Shown: positions 14,391 to 25,800 of the stretch, one piece after another
How the letters are laid out: every line of letters begins with the position of its first letter
How positions within the stretch are numbered: position 1 is the first letter of the stretch
Source: Strigamia acuminata
Taxonomy: Eukaryota > Arthropoda > Chilopoda > Geophilomorpha > Linotaeniidae
Assembly: GCA_949358305.1 (NCBI GenBank)
Contig: OX442315.1
Coordinates: 29,166,427 to 29,230,426 of the forward strand
DNA length: 64,000 bases
Direction of reading: 5' to 3'
The notes under the pieces: generated by a model
Database searches by the model: none
What the model saw: only the letters and a program-made list of their open reading frames with translations
Told to the model about the DNA's origin: nothing
Program-made: the position numbers and the translations under genes

Positions 14391-14730
14391 TCAGAGTTGA
14401 CCCCTTTGCTTTTCACCCGGCTCTATATCAATGGCGCTCTCAAATTGGCGCCAAAATCTTACTGACTCAGCAGGAAAGCGACAAGGGCAGCAAACAGCAA
14501 TTTCACAGGGAGAATACTCTGGGCTTATCTCGAGGGAAGGGGCTGAAGGTAGGGGTCGAAAAGCGATGGTGGGTAAAGAAGGGCTGATGGCGAGGGGGCT
14601 GCCAAGAGGCGATAGAGACGCCACTCGTACGCGGACGCCACCTCACTTCTCATTTGCAGAGGTAATCAGGCACAGAAAAGCCGAGAGATGGTCTTCCGCT
14701 TCTGCGCGAGCGAAGAAGAGAAAATAAAAG
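14391..14730. promoter_or_regulatory. GC-rich patch with E2F-like palindrome
   Basis: This stretch of about 340 bases is clearly richer in G and C, and in CpG, than the surrounding AT-rich DNA. At about 14444-14456 it carries the palindrome ttggcgccaaaa, which matches the E2F/DP consensus TTTSGCGC on both strands. Such islands often mark promoters. Here the nearest supported gene is the leucine-rich-repeat gene starting 1.4 kb downstream. A regulatory role is inferred from composition and motif only. A 98-codon frame across it (14431-14727) has no recognisable domain. Confidence 0.3.
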
Positions 14731-15879
14731 AGAAAGAAAGTGTTGAAAAAAAATTTCTAGAGTGAATTTTTTAAATTAATTGCAAATACCCAACATACTA
14801 TGAAATATATCTTTTTAAAAATATTAATAACTTTTCATATTTTTAAATAGATAAACAAATCATGTGTAATTTAATTGATAATTTATGATAACCGTCAGTT
14901 TTAAGTACTCAATTAATGTCGCAATTCACATCAGATTCACTAATTTCTAATCTACAAAATACAATAGAATAAAAATTACTTTCCAAAATTATAATATTCC
15001 AGAAATAAATTATAAAAACAAACACAATTCCACAATTAAAGCCGAAAAACCATTTCAGAAAACAATTAACCAATTTTATAAACCTTCCTAGAACAAACAA
15101 ACAAATATGCACGCCATCAATTCAACTTATTTTATAATACATGCACAATGTTACCAAGGAAACAGCGCTTAATTAGCACCTGTCCGACATAAATGACTCT
15201 GGGCCAATGCTACAAATGAAAATACATTTCCCCGACTAATTATGTCCACCACACACCATCAAATAAAGGGGCAAAAATGTTAATGAAGAGAAAGTCATGT
15301 TCTCCAATCTTGCTTACAATACTAAAACAGTATTCTCCACAGAATAGAACTAAAATAATAAGAACTAGCCATTTTGGCATATTGTACAATCTTGTCAACC
15401 CCCTAGTCTCGCCATCCCACCTTTTTAGCACCTGTTTAGCACTCACGACACACTTTATAAGCATGCAGTTGCGGCGTGTATAGATAAGTAACGCCCTCGA
15501 AATGCCCAGTTAGAAGGTTTTGATACAATAGTCACAAGGCTCATCAAGTCAAACCCTTTTAAAATATGGATATAAAAATTGATTTGCATCCAGCCCCGAG
15601 CATCAATGGGACTTTCATTACACATTTGGTGTCTAGTCACGTAGCTCACATTTCCTCTTCTTTTCTCCCCTCAGGCTCGACGACAGGCCGATGGAAGCGC
15701 AACATTGATCCGGTAACACCACTGTCGCTCACCAAGCCCAACAGTGCTGTCAATGTAAACTGGAAAGCAATCCACAACTAATTAACGGGCGGGCCAGTTT
15801 CCGGCACAACAGCATGTGCCAAACAACTCTACAATCACACACGCCGCCATATTTCACCTCTTGCTGACCACCACCAAGG
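14731..15879. other. 5' flank of the leucine-rich-repeat gene
   Basis: No exon is supported. The last 250 bases before the start codon become more GC-rich and probably hold the promoter and 5' untranslated region of the gene at 15880, but I see no clear TATA box or initiator. Confidence 0.4.
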
Positions 15880-18384
15880 ATGGAAATCGTACTGCTTTTT
15901 CTGCTCTTTGCTCTAATCTCCTCTGTGTGTGCGAGCGGTAGTATCCAGTCAATAACCTGCCCCAGCGCTTGTTACTGCGACGACTCGTGGATCTATGTCA
16001 ATTGCGTCGGTGATGGAATTTTACAAGTGCCAAAAGACATACCCAGCACGGTTACTCGTCTAGAACTACGAAACTTCGCCATGGGCACTTTAACAGCGAG
16101 TCATTTAGCTGGTTTAAGCAACATGACCGAACTCAAGCTGCAACAAACTCAAATCGAGAAGATTGACGACGGGACTTTCGCGGGATTGTCTAGGTTGGTA
16201 CGTTTGGATTTGAGCCAAAATTTCTTGGAGAATATCACGCGCAACACCTTCTCGGGGCTGCTCACTCTGCGATACTTCGATTTATCCAGCAACCAATTAG
16301 TCAACATGAGTGGGGCCTTCGAGGACATGGAAAACATCGAGCAATTAAATCTACGAGACAATCAACTCAAACATCTGACCAGCGAAACATTTGTTGGTTT
16401 GCAGCGAGTTCAGTATTTGAATCTCGACTCCAATGACATTGCAACGATCGATATTGGAACATTCCAGTCGCTCACTCATTTGGTCCACCTCATTCTTAGC
16501 AACAATCCTCTATCCAATTTAACTCGTTTGGATTTCTTCAGCGCACGACTTCTCTACATAGATGTTTCTCACGTCGGTATACTGCGCGTTCCACAATCCT
16601 TGACGCAAATGGTGCGTGATCTTCGTCTGGCCAAAAACAACTTGACCCACATCCGTCGTGGCGATTTTGATAGCTATCCCCACTTGGGACTTCTGGTTTT
16701 GGACGATAATCGAATCAGCGAAATCGAGAACGACGCTTTAGGGAGACAAGAATCGCTTGTACGTCTTTGGCTCAATGGCAACCTCCTCTGTAAAGTACCC
16801 TCGAATTTACCACCAACACTTAAAACCTTGTACATTGAGGAGAACCAATTGGAAGCACTCCCACCTTATGCTTTCCAAGGCCTGACCAACGTTGAACAGC
16901 TTTTTCTTCAACGAAACAAGATTAAAGACCTGTCCATTTGTGCATTCTGCGATTTGTTGAGTCTGCGCAGTTTGGATTTGCAATCCAATCTGATTGAGAG
17001 CATCCAAGAAGGCGTTTTTGCTAACATGTCGCAACTAGATTTATTGGATTTGTCACAAAACCCGCTTCAAGTGTTGCAAACTTCGTGCTTTGTTGGTGCC
17101 GACTCGCTGCACATTCTCCGGATGTCCAGAATTAAAACAGTGCCTCGATTCAACAGTGGTTCATTCGATGCCTTGAAACGTTTAGAGGTTTTCGAACTGT
17201 ACGACAGTGCTGAGTTTGCGCAGTTGATTCTCAATTCAACTAGGGTTCTGCACGTATTGCGAAACATTCGCGAACTCAACGTCATGCACAACAACATACA
17301 AAACCTTCGACAAGACTTTTTACATTTCTTTCCTGCTCTTCGCGAGGTCAAATTGAGTGGAAACAACTGGCACTGCAATCCAAGCATTCTGTGGATGGCA
17401 CAATGGATCAAGAAGGCCGAAGTTCAATTTTACAGAAGCTACAGCATTCGATGTTCGACACCGCTGGAATTACAAAACAAACCAGTTATGACCTTAACTC
17501 AAGCGGATTTTCCATCAACAATAACTGTTGCCGCAAGTATGAGTTCAAGTACTACTGCTACCACTACCACTACCACTACTACTACTACCACTACCACTAC
17601 TATTCCAACTACTATTGCTCCTACTACTACTATTCAAACAATAATAAGAACTTTTACAATTCCAACTGTAACACCTTCACTCACTGCATCTACAAAATCA
17701 AACGTAAACATCAGCACAACATCAACTACCGTTTTACCAACAACAACAACAACTACTACTACCCAAAATACAGTGCCAACAACTACTAAAAATACAATAC
17801 AAACATCTACCAAATACATTGCACCACCTACATCAAAACTCCCAATGCTAACATCAACATCACCAAAAAAAACAAAAGTTACTCAACCATTGACTATAAC
17901 CAAACAATTAACTACATTTTCGCCCTCCACGACAACCAAATTACACGTAAAGTTACCTTCGGCACAAAATCCGGTCACTGAATCAACTCCAGCAGCTGTC
18001 ACTATTGACGACGATCAACAACAAGATCAGCAGTTTCTCATTGCGGCCACATCATTGATATCAGGTATCTTATTGGTCATTTTGGGTTCAGCTGCAGCCC
18101 TTCTCATCTACAGATGTCACCACAATGCTTCAGTGACCAGAAGTAGTTCATGCCCTGTAGTTAAAAGAAGTGGTAGTATATCGTATTCGCCACAAAGAGA
18201 CGAAGTATCTATTGTAACTGTAACTGAAGGTACTTTTGGACTTAAAACTGCTACTCACAATGGACTGGGTAACAAACTTTATTTCATCATGGATAATGGA
18301 AAAGATACATTACCTGAAACTGACTTGCATGAACTCCTTCCACCTTCGGATGATAATAGTTATTATCCCTACAGTGCAACATAG
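15880..18384 (+). CDS. leucine-rich-repeat transmembrane receptor, mucin-like stalk, intronless
   Basis: An 834-residue single-exon protein. Residues 1 to about 19 form a signal peptide (MEIVLLFLLFALISSVCASG). A cysteine-rich N-terminal cap follows (CPSACYCDD, about 27-45). About 14 leucine-rich repeats of roughly 24 residues run from about 60 to 485, with many N-glycosylation sites. A C-terminal cap (NNWHCNPSILWMAQWI) follows at about 495-540. Residues 548 to about 700 are a Thr/Ser/Pro-rich, probably O-glycosylated stalk encoded by ACN codon runs. One membrane helix lies at about 719-745, then a tail of about 90 residues ending YSAT. The layout matches type I adhesion/guidance receptors of the Drosophila Tartan/Capricious/Kekkon kind, but without an Ig domain; I cannot assign an ortholog. 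The missing introns contrast with the other conserved genes. The start is the first ATG before the signal peptide (aaggATGG context). The ligand is unknown. Confidence 0.93.
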   Translation: MEIVLLFLLFALISSVCASGSIQSITCPSACYCDDSWIYVNCVGDGILQVPKDIPSTVTRLELRNFAMGTLTASHLAGLSNMTELKLQQTQIEKIDDGTFAGLSRLVRLDLSQNFLENITRNTFSGLLTLRYFDLSSNQLVNMSGAFEDMENIEQLNLRDNQLKHLTSETFVGLQRVQYLNLDSNDIATIDIGTFQSLTHLVHLILSNNPLSNLTRLDFFSARLLYIDVSHVGILRVPQSLTQMVRDLRLAKNNLTHIRRGDFDSYPHLGLLVLDDNRISEIENDALGRQESLVRLWLNGNLLCKVPSNLPPTLKTLYIEENQLEALPPYAFQGLTNVEQLFLQRNKIKDLSICAFCDLLSLRSLDLQSNLIESIQEGVFANMSQLDLLDLSQNPLQVLQTSCFVGADSLHILRMSRIKTVPRFNSGSFDALKRLEVFELYDSAEFAQLILNSTRVLHVLRNIRELNVMHNNIQNLRQDFLHFFPALREVKLSGNNWHCNPSILWMAQWIKKAEVQFYRSYSIRCSTPLELQNKPVMTLTQADFPSTITVAASMSSSTTATTTTTTTTTTTTTTIPTTIAPTTTIQTIIRTFTIPTVTPSLTASTKSNVNISTTSTTVLPTTTTTTTTQNTVPTTTKNTIQTSTKYIAPPTSKLPMLTSTSPKKTKVTQPLTITKQLTTFSPSTTTKLHVKLPSAQNPVTESTPAAVTIDDDQQQDQQFLIAATSLISGILLVILGSAAALLIYRCHHNASVTRSSSCPVVKRSGSISYSPQRDEVSIVTVTEGTFGLKTATHNGLGNKLYFIMDNGKDTLPETDLHELLPPSDDNSYYPYSAT
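17541..17770 (+). repeat. ACN trinucleotide repeat encoding poly-Thr
   Basis: Runs of act/acc/aca codons at about 17550-17600 and 17730-17765 encode the threonine-rich stalk of the receptor. As imperfect microsatellites they are likely to vary in length between individuals. In the next frame the same bases give a meaningless Tyr/His-rich open frame. Confidence 0.8.
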
Positions 18385-21300
18385 TGCCAGTCATACTATT
18401 TGTTTCTTTTCCATATTTGAAAACAAAAGGAAGAATAATTATAAATCAATCAAGTTTGTTACAAATGTATTAATCTCATCATCATCCTATTTGGAACGTT
18501 GTATCCATGTATAGATTTGTCGTGGAATGAAAAATAGAAAAAAATTATTGTTACTATTACCGAGTCTCCATTTTTTTTTAAATACAATGAAAATATTTTT
18601 AACACATGTTGTTGTCGACAAAACAAAAGACTTTAAGATCTTTAAATCCAGCAATTTCTTAAATTTCAACTAATTAACTATTCATATTGTTAAGTAATAA
18701 GATAAAGCGCCGTAATGGGGTCTTTAAAAAGTATTACGTAGTTTTAGAAGTTCAGGCAAATTGTTTTTTTTTTTTAAAAACTTTGTATCAAACCTAAACT
18801 CTTGAAACACTCATAATGTGGATAACTTACTACAAAATTTAGGTTTATGGTTACAATTTGCATCAATAAGTAAGCGTTATTTAGCATTTTGCGCGGAATG
18901 AAAAATTTTCTCGTCTTAAAATCAATACGTATTAAAGTTTTGATATCACTTAAATAAATAACATAATAAAATAAAAATGTAAAAAAAAAATATTAAAACA
19001 ATTATTATTTTCTATATTTGCTAAATTGATTTCCCAATTCAAATTCCGCTTTTTAAATTCCTCAATTACATTCAGCTTTAATCCAATTAAAAGTTCCCAG
19101 ATTCATTCGAGTATTAAAAAGAATTGAAACTTTAATTTACTAAATTAAAATATTTTAAATCACCAACTAAACTTCACACTTTCCTTTTTAAAAAAAAAAT
19201 TTAAACTCACCCATGAGTAAATTTTCATTTAAAAAAAAATTATTAATTTCACTAATTCATTTACCGATTTCTCCAGTTAAATGTGAAAGCCCTCTGACTC
19301 AGCCACCATTTATTACAATACTTCCAAAAATTCACTCGTCCATAAAGAAGGAAAAATAAAGAGCAAACTGTACAGTTGCCTTGGCAACGACTTTGTCGCT
19401 TACAAAGTCGGACAAACAAGCTGCAACAAAACAATAAAAAAAGAAAAGAAGAAAAATAAAAGTAGTTAGTTGCAATAGCTATTTCGAAAACGAAATCAAG
19501 TCGCCATGTTGTTTGCCTTATCAGTGAGTAAACTAATTCTACAGCTGCACGGCAACTGATAAACCTTTACAATGGCATCAACTTTGCATTACATCATCCA
19601 TTTAACACCTTGTATTAAGATTTAAAGATGAACGAACGGCAGTCAACAAATCAATACCAATTTAAAAATCTAAACAAAACTTCCGTATTTAGTATTTAAA
19701 AATCCTCTTTTGTTTACACTTTTCGATCGCGTATTGACATTAAAGCACCGAGACACAGAAAACTCTTTAAAATTAATCAATGCATTTAAACTTGCATACA
19801 GTGTCATTCCAATACACTTAAATTTGTCAAAATGAATGAAGTTGAACGGATTTATTCTGACAGGTGAGTTTGACATACGAATTGAAAATTTTACATGCGA
19901 ACGAGTTTCATTAATTTTGCCAGAAACTCGATTCTATATTTTTTCTTTATCATCAATACTTTTAAATTATAATTCTCCTTTTCTTTTCCTCGAAATTCTA
20001 GGTAACCGACTATGCAAAACTTTCCCCACCTTATTAATCAAACAGCTCACGTCTGGCCTACTGCCTAACTGTATACAAGGAATTGGACAAAAAAGTAATT
20101 ATATGTGTTGATGGTCTTGTTGCGCCTCTGGGGACTTAAACCACAGGTGACATTGATCCCACTCGAAGAAACGATGGATAATTAGTACAAACCATTAAAC
20201 TAACACCTGCTGACTCCAGGTTAAATTGAATCTTCAAAAACACCGTATCAAAGTCAGCCCAATGGCAAAGAAAGAAAGCGATACGAAGAAAAACATTTCG
20301 GTCGAGCAATTTAACACCATTGAAATTTGGAAAGAGCAAAAACTCGGTGTTTTTTTTAAAGATTACTTTTTGCTTCCAACCACTAATATCACACCAATCC
20401 AACAAGTGTTAATGGAAATTGCCTAAAATCTGCTTTATGTTATTTGCAAATGGAATTCCTTCGCATTAAAGCAGTGTCGTTCAAATAATGTTGCTTCGTG
20501 CTTCCAGTTCATATTTTTTTTCTTGTCGTTTCCGTTTTAATAATAAATTGAAGCATCGTATTAATAAATAATCAATAAATATAATATACAAAAAGTGGAA
20601 CGACATACCGTGTATCGTTTCACACTGACAAGCGCCTTTGAGCTCCAAATCCGGAGTTATCTCAAGATGAGATGAATAGACCACTCACATTATGCTTCAG
20701 CCATAAATCACTTTTTATATACTGCAAAGAAAGACGCGTTTTGCAACTTAAAAGCAATAATATACCATTCTAATTAATGTGAATGGCCTCATAAAACGTA
20801 CATTTCGTTTTATTAACATTTTTTTGCATTGTTAAACAAATTTCTTAACATAATAACGAGATATTTCTTTGGAAAAAAAAGTGAAGTACTGACATTCTTA
20901 TTTATATGCCACAAGTCTCCAAAAAAGAAGCAAAAAATAAAATAAAATAAAGTAAAAAAAAAAATAAAAATCGAAGTTTTAAATTTGTCATTCAGTGAGC
21001 ATGATGCTGATGAAGTAAAATCCCCAAAGGCACACAAGTCTAAGGAAAATTCGCTGCAGCTAGAGAATATTATAGGAAAAGAACAGAAAATTTTCTGTAA
21101 TCTCTTCTCCATAACCTTAAAAGAGCACATGAAATATTCTTTTGTCTAAAACATGAGGATATTATGAAATGTCTGGAAAAACAATCTTTTGCCTGGCATA
21201 TGCTTAAACCCAGATGTAATCAGCGTGTGCAATCCCAGAATGCATTTCACAAAATAGTTCCATTTTTCAAATGGAATTTAATCGTGTAAAACAATAATTT

Positions 21301-21793
21301 GTTATTTTGTAGGTTTTCCACAAAAACCTGAACGTACTAAGCAGAAATTGGTAAAATTGGAAGAAGCCAACTTAAAGTAATGCTGGAATTTCAAAGTAAT
21401 TTCAGTGTTGAATAAAATAAGTGAAACCTGTACAAAAAAACGAGCCAAATTATTTTCCAGACCAAAACAGCAAAATATAGAAAACCGAAAAAATGTTTTC
21501 CCATTAAAGAAGAGAGTTGCACCCAAAATATATATTAATGCCCCTCTGAAACGTACGTATATTGACAGGACATTATAGCAGCCATGGCTGAAAATTTCTA
21601 ATTTTATAAAATTACTAAAAACAAAAAACTGACATTTTAAAATTTTTACATATTAAAAAGAATAAAATAAAATAATAAATAACTAATAAATAAACCCTTT
21701 TCTTTGTTACAATTTATTGAAAAGATCTCTATTTCGACTATCTTTTATATATCTAAAATAAAACCTTTTTTCCCAAAAACAACGTCCACTAAA
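18385..21793. other. AT-rich intergenic stretch
   Basis: This holds the 3' untranslated region of the receptor gene and then DNA without a supported gene. At about 19390-19413 a perfect 9-base stem (cgactttgt / acaaagtcg) closes a 5-base loop. It lies beside a GC-rich ttgccttggcaacg stretch and its role is unknown. AAAAT repeats occur near 20935-20970. Confidence 0.5.
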
Positions 21794-22057
21794 ATGAAAA
21801 TGTACAGCCCAATCCCTTTGGGAACACCAGACGACGCCCACATTGAGATAAAAGTTTTTGGTGCGGAAAGAACAGAGAAAAATTCATCCTTCCATATTTA
21901 TGATCTCCATTTTGAAAATGATAGAAGGCGACAAGGAGACGCCATTACAACTTCAAACTCTGTAATCTCCCGAGTCCCAGAAGATGGCGCACCTGTCCAG
22001 GTCACGTCAGTTCCGGTTTACCTTTCAGGTCGCAATCGCTTTCAAAAGCCAGTCCAG
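21794..22057 (+). CDS. possible first coding exon of an unknown gene
   Basis: An 88-codon frame runs from an ATG (start MKMYSPIPLGTPDD; a second in-frame ATG is at 21800) to a good splice donor (ccag/gtaaaa). The encoded stretch is hydrophilic, rich in Asp, Glu, Arg and Pro, with a balanced composition unlike the chance frames around it. It has no signal peptide or membrane helix. I do not recognise the family and found no downstream exon with confidence. Beyond the donor the frame runs into a hydrophobic, AT-rich stretch typical of intron read-through. It could also be the end of a transposon-derived frame. Confidence 0.35.
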
Positions 22058-22139
22058 GTAAAATTATTTTTCAACCCTTTCTTAAATTTCTTTCTAGTTT
22101 TAACAAATCCAGTAGTTTTGCGGACGAGAATTGCCTAAA

Positions 22140-22551
22140 CTATAGTACACAAGATCGATTTCCGACCACGTAGTCAAGGACGATGCAGCCGATCTAACCG
22201 CCTCATTCCAGTTGTCCAAGACGATCACCACGGCCCTGCTTACGCAAAAAAATGCAAACCATGTCTGCTTATTTGGCCACTTTCCCAACTACACCAAATT
22301 GTTAACTCTGCCGGGCCCTGGGTTCCTTGGCTACGGGTCCCCAAGCCCAAGCAGCAACTCAGACGCGAGTTGTTGTTCCCTTGTGCCAAACCATGACCAA
22401 GACCAACGTTGCTGCCTGATGCGCTTGTCCTAATTGGAGAGACAAAAGCGCAGATAAACAGGAAGAAGCAAACCGATCTCCAAAGTATGTTTGCCCAGCA
22501 ATACAAGCCCACGCTTGTCGGTGTATTCTCACCCCTTGGTCTTCAACCGTT
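22140..22551. other. GC-richer stretch, probably inserted DNA
   Basis: About 400 bases with a composition unlike the neighbours, placed directly before an inverted-repeat element. Frames are open on both strands (for example 22240-22512 minus), but none shows a domain I know. This may be the body of a decayed transposon or part of the unknown gene that begins at 21794. Confidence 0.3.
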
Positions 22552-22836
22552 AGAGAATGTAATCTTGGCGGAGTGAAGCGAAACAAATGGATAGCCGAGT
22601 ATCATTCTAACGATGTAAATTGTTGGAGTCACAAGACCCAGCAAATTCCCTTGGCAAAAGTCAACTACAGCGCACCGTTTAATTTCCTGTTGCTCTTCAC
22701 TACCTATTTCAGATAGTTTGTACTCCTCTAAAGCCTGACGTGACCCGGACAGGTGCGCCATCTCCTCCCATTTACTTCGTTAGAATGATACCCGGCTATC
22801 ATTCGTTTCACTTCACTCCGCCGAGATTATATTGTG
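22552..22836. mobile_element. fold-back element with about 57-base terminal inverted repeats
   Basis: The arms at about 22552-22610 and 22777-22836 are inverted copies of each other, roughly 85-90% identical. Both include the core ggcggagtgaag, then a variant of atagccg, then tatcattctaacg. The inner ends are cgttagaatgata. The centre of about 165 bases has no coding similarity. This is probably a non-autonomous DNA transposon or fold-back element. No matching transposase lies in the window. Confidence 0.65.
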
Positions 22837-25800
22837 CTACTCACGCGTCGCACACGTGACGTATCAACGTATATCTTGCTGACTAAGGGTCCAATTTGAT
22901 TTTTTTAAAAACATCCTCGAGATGGAAGGTAGGCTTAAAGGTGCGAGAAGCAAAGATTCATCTATTTTTTTTTAAACATCTTTAAATTGAGATTTTTATT
23001 CCCACACCTTCTCCGCTTTAAATATACCGATTCCCCTTATACGATTCCATTTTCAAATCGTAATTTCCAAATGTGATATATAAATTCCCACAAGAAAAGA
23101 ACCTTTTATATTCCTTTCACTTGATTACTTCGCCCCCTTCATATTTCTTTAGTTCTTGATTTAAGGTGCGTGTGTGTGCATCCAATGTTGAATACAAAAT
23201 CAAGTATTTCCATTTTGTTTGTATTTTATTCCATATCATCTTTGGAGAAACTTTTTTTCAAGAGGTCAGAGTTGAAGTGAAGGCATCACTTTGTTATTGT
23301 GACATTCATTTCACCTTTTGCCTGTCTCCAGAGTACAATCTCGAGAGAGAACAAATCAATGCCCAAAGAACAAGTTGAAAAGAAAAAAAAAGAAGAAAGA
23401 AAAAAAATTGAAGTGAAGAAAGTTGATTTTGATGAGAACCGCAAACATCATAAGAACACCCACGAGTTAAAATGATCAAAAGAAGAGACTTAATAAAAAA
23501 AAAAAAAAAAAAAAAATTGGTGCCTTCGCTCTCTTCATCTCACGAGTTTCCATATCAAATATTTTAAGAAAGAAAAAAAATTATGTAATCAAAAAGCAAT
23601 GCAATCACAAACACTCAAATTGGCATTATTCAAACCTAAAGATGAAATAAAATTGCAAATTGAATTGCAACCAGAACATGTCAATCAGAAATATACTTAA
23701 ATAATGATTACGATTGAGAATCGTCAATGTATTTAAATTAATCCTATTAAAATGAATTATGCATGCTGTATGTACAAAATTGAAAATGCTATCGTCTGTT
23801 CATAGCACACAATCAATTTTAATATTCAAAGAATTCAACATTCGCATGAAATGCTATTTTTCACACCAGACACAAACAGAACCGCCGCTTTATTTCGTGC
23901 CACTAATCCCACCCAGCATAAAACTCTCAGATATGGATATACATGGGGAATGAGACATTCAATAGGCGATAATTCAGATTTCAGATGAAGCTTCTTTCGT
24001 TTCAACTATTTTTCTTTTAAAAACAAAATAAAAATGACGGTTGATGAAACGAACTAATGCTCACTTCCTAATTCCTACACCGAGTAAGTAATGTCAAAAT
24101 TGAAGAAACCAAGTCATTAGCTCGACTGCTTCGTGAAAAAAGTTAGTTCAATTAAAGCACTATAAAAATAGCATCGGGTAGAGTGTAAATAAAATGCTCG
24201 TAACTTTAGATTTGCCTGTAAGCATCAAGCGTGACTCTCAATCCTCAATTCAAACAAAAAAGGTTTGTTTTCGCACTTCGCAATCTTCTTTAACTATTGA
24301 ATTTCCCACTTTGCAATTAAATCCTTAAGAGTTGCATAAAATGAGAATAAAATAACAGATGTTAATGCTTTCTCACAATAGTTAGACTAAGTAACCATCC
24401 AGTCTTTCTCCTGTAAAGTAAATGCCAGCTGATCTCCGCAGTGCCTGAGTGGTTAGAACCTAATGAGCAAAATTCCTCGAGCATGGTCTCCTTTAGTGTG
24501 TTTCTTGGCACTTCTCATACCATGCTAAAACTTCTCCTAATGGCAAAGATTTTTTTTCCACCGGGTGTCTGCAAGGTGCAGTGACTAAGGTGAAACACCA
24601 CACTACTCCGTATAACACAATTTGGTTAATTCATCACATTACGCTTAACAAATGCAACTCAAATGGCTACCCGACAGCCATATTTTGACATGGTATTAAG
24701 CTATATGATCGTTATGTAAAACCACACTTAATTTATATGCTGATTTAAATGCAAATTACCCATTCATCAAAACGCAAAACCCAAATGTTGACCATTCCGT
24801 CAACAAACACATCAATTATTATGGTATTTCTACGAGTTAAATTACTTTGCTGCTTAAATTAAAGATTAGACCTTATAACTCCAATTATCTAGAGTAAGCT
24901 TAGAGAACTCTCACAACTCTCACCTTCAAGTAATCTCGAGGAACTGGTTTTAGATGAAAATAAGAGCGCCACAACTCTGCTATATTTTTACGGACTAAAA
25001 TATTAAGTTAGCTAATATAAACCCAGCTTCTTAAATATTATAAATACACTTTTAAAGCTAAAACAACAGCAAGGTTTTACTCTTTATATAACAACCAAGT
25101 TTTTCATTGCCTCTAGGTACAAGACCTCAATACAGGTGGATCCGAGAGCAGAGTCGGTCGAAGAAACAAAAAAAAAGCAGATAGCACTGTAGCAATGCAC
25201 ATTCGCCAGCCAGCTCTTATCTATTCTTCGTAAAACCTTGCTCTCGTGCATTCTGACCCTAGTCAGGCATCTTTTTTGGCACTTTCAAGTTCCATTTTTA
25301 ATTTTATCTCTGCTATACAACTCGTAAACGCCACACATCGAGTTAATTAGTTGCTCAAAATTACTAAACTCAGCTTTTTTTTCAATTTCAAACGATGCTT
25401 TTCTAAAGTGGCAGATAATTCATTTTTCTTGTAGTCAAGAATAGAGAAAATTCAATGCTAAGTTACCCTGCATTGAAGAATGTATGTAGTACAGCCAAGA
25501 ATTGATAAAATCGATAAAATTGATGCACAAATTGAATAAATTGAATCAAAACAATGGATTATTTTTAATCTAACAAAACTGTAAAAAAAAAAAAAAAAAA
25601 AAAACTCAGCAGAATATGCTTTAACAGCACTCAATTCAAACCCCTTTTTTTCGCCCTCTCAATTTTTTCTATTATTGCTAAGAATGGTGCACTTTAATCC
25701 ACCCAGTTCTTTATTCTTGTTACAATAGTTCCCTTGCAGCAGTTTCTAATCCGTTTTACCACAAAAAAATGGATAGAAATTTTAAAGCATATCTGAAAAT

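Noticed and set aside
17391-17789. Tyr/His/Asn-rich 132-codon frame
   Set aside because: It is the +1 shadow of the threonine codon repeat in the receptor gene.
24434-24470. tRNA gene
   Set aside because: Only an A-box-like string is present; no cloverleaf and no B box could be drawn, so at most a decayed SINE.
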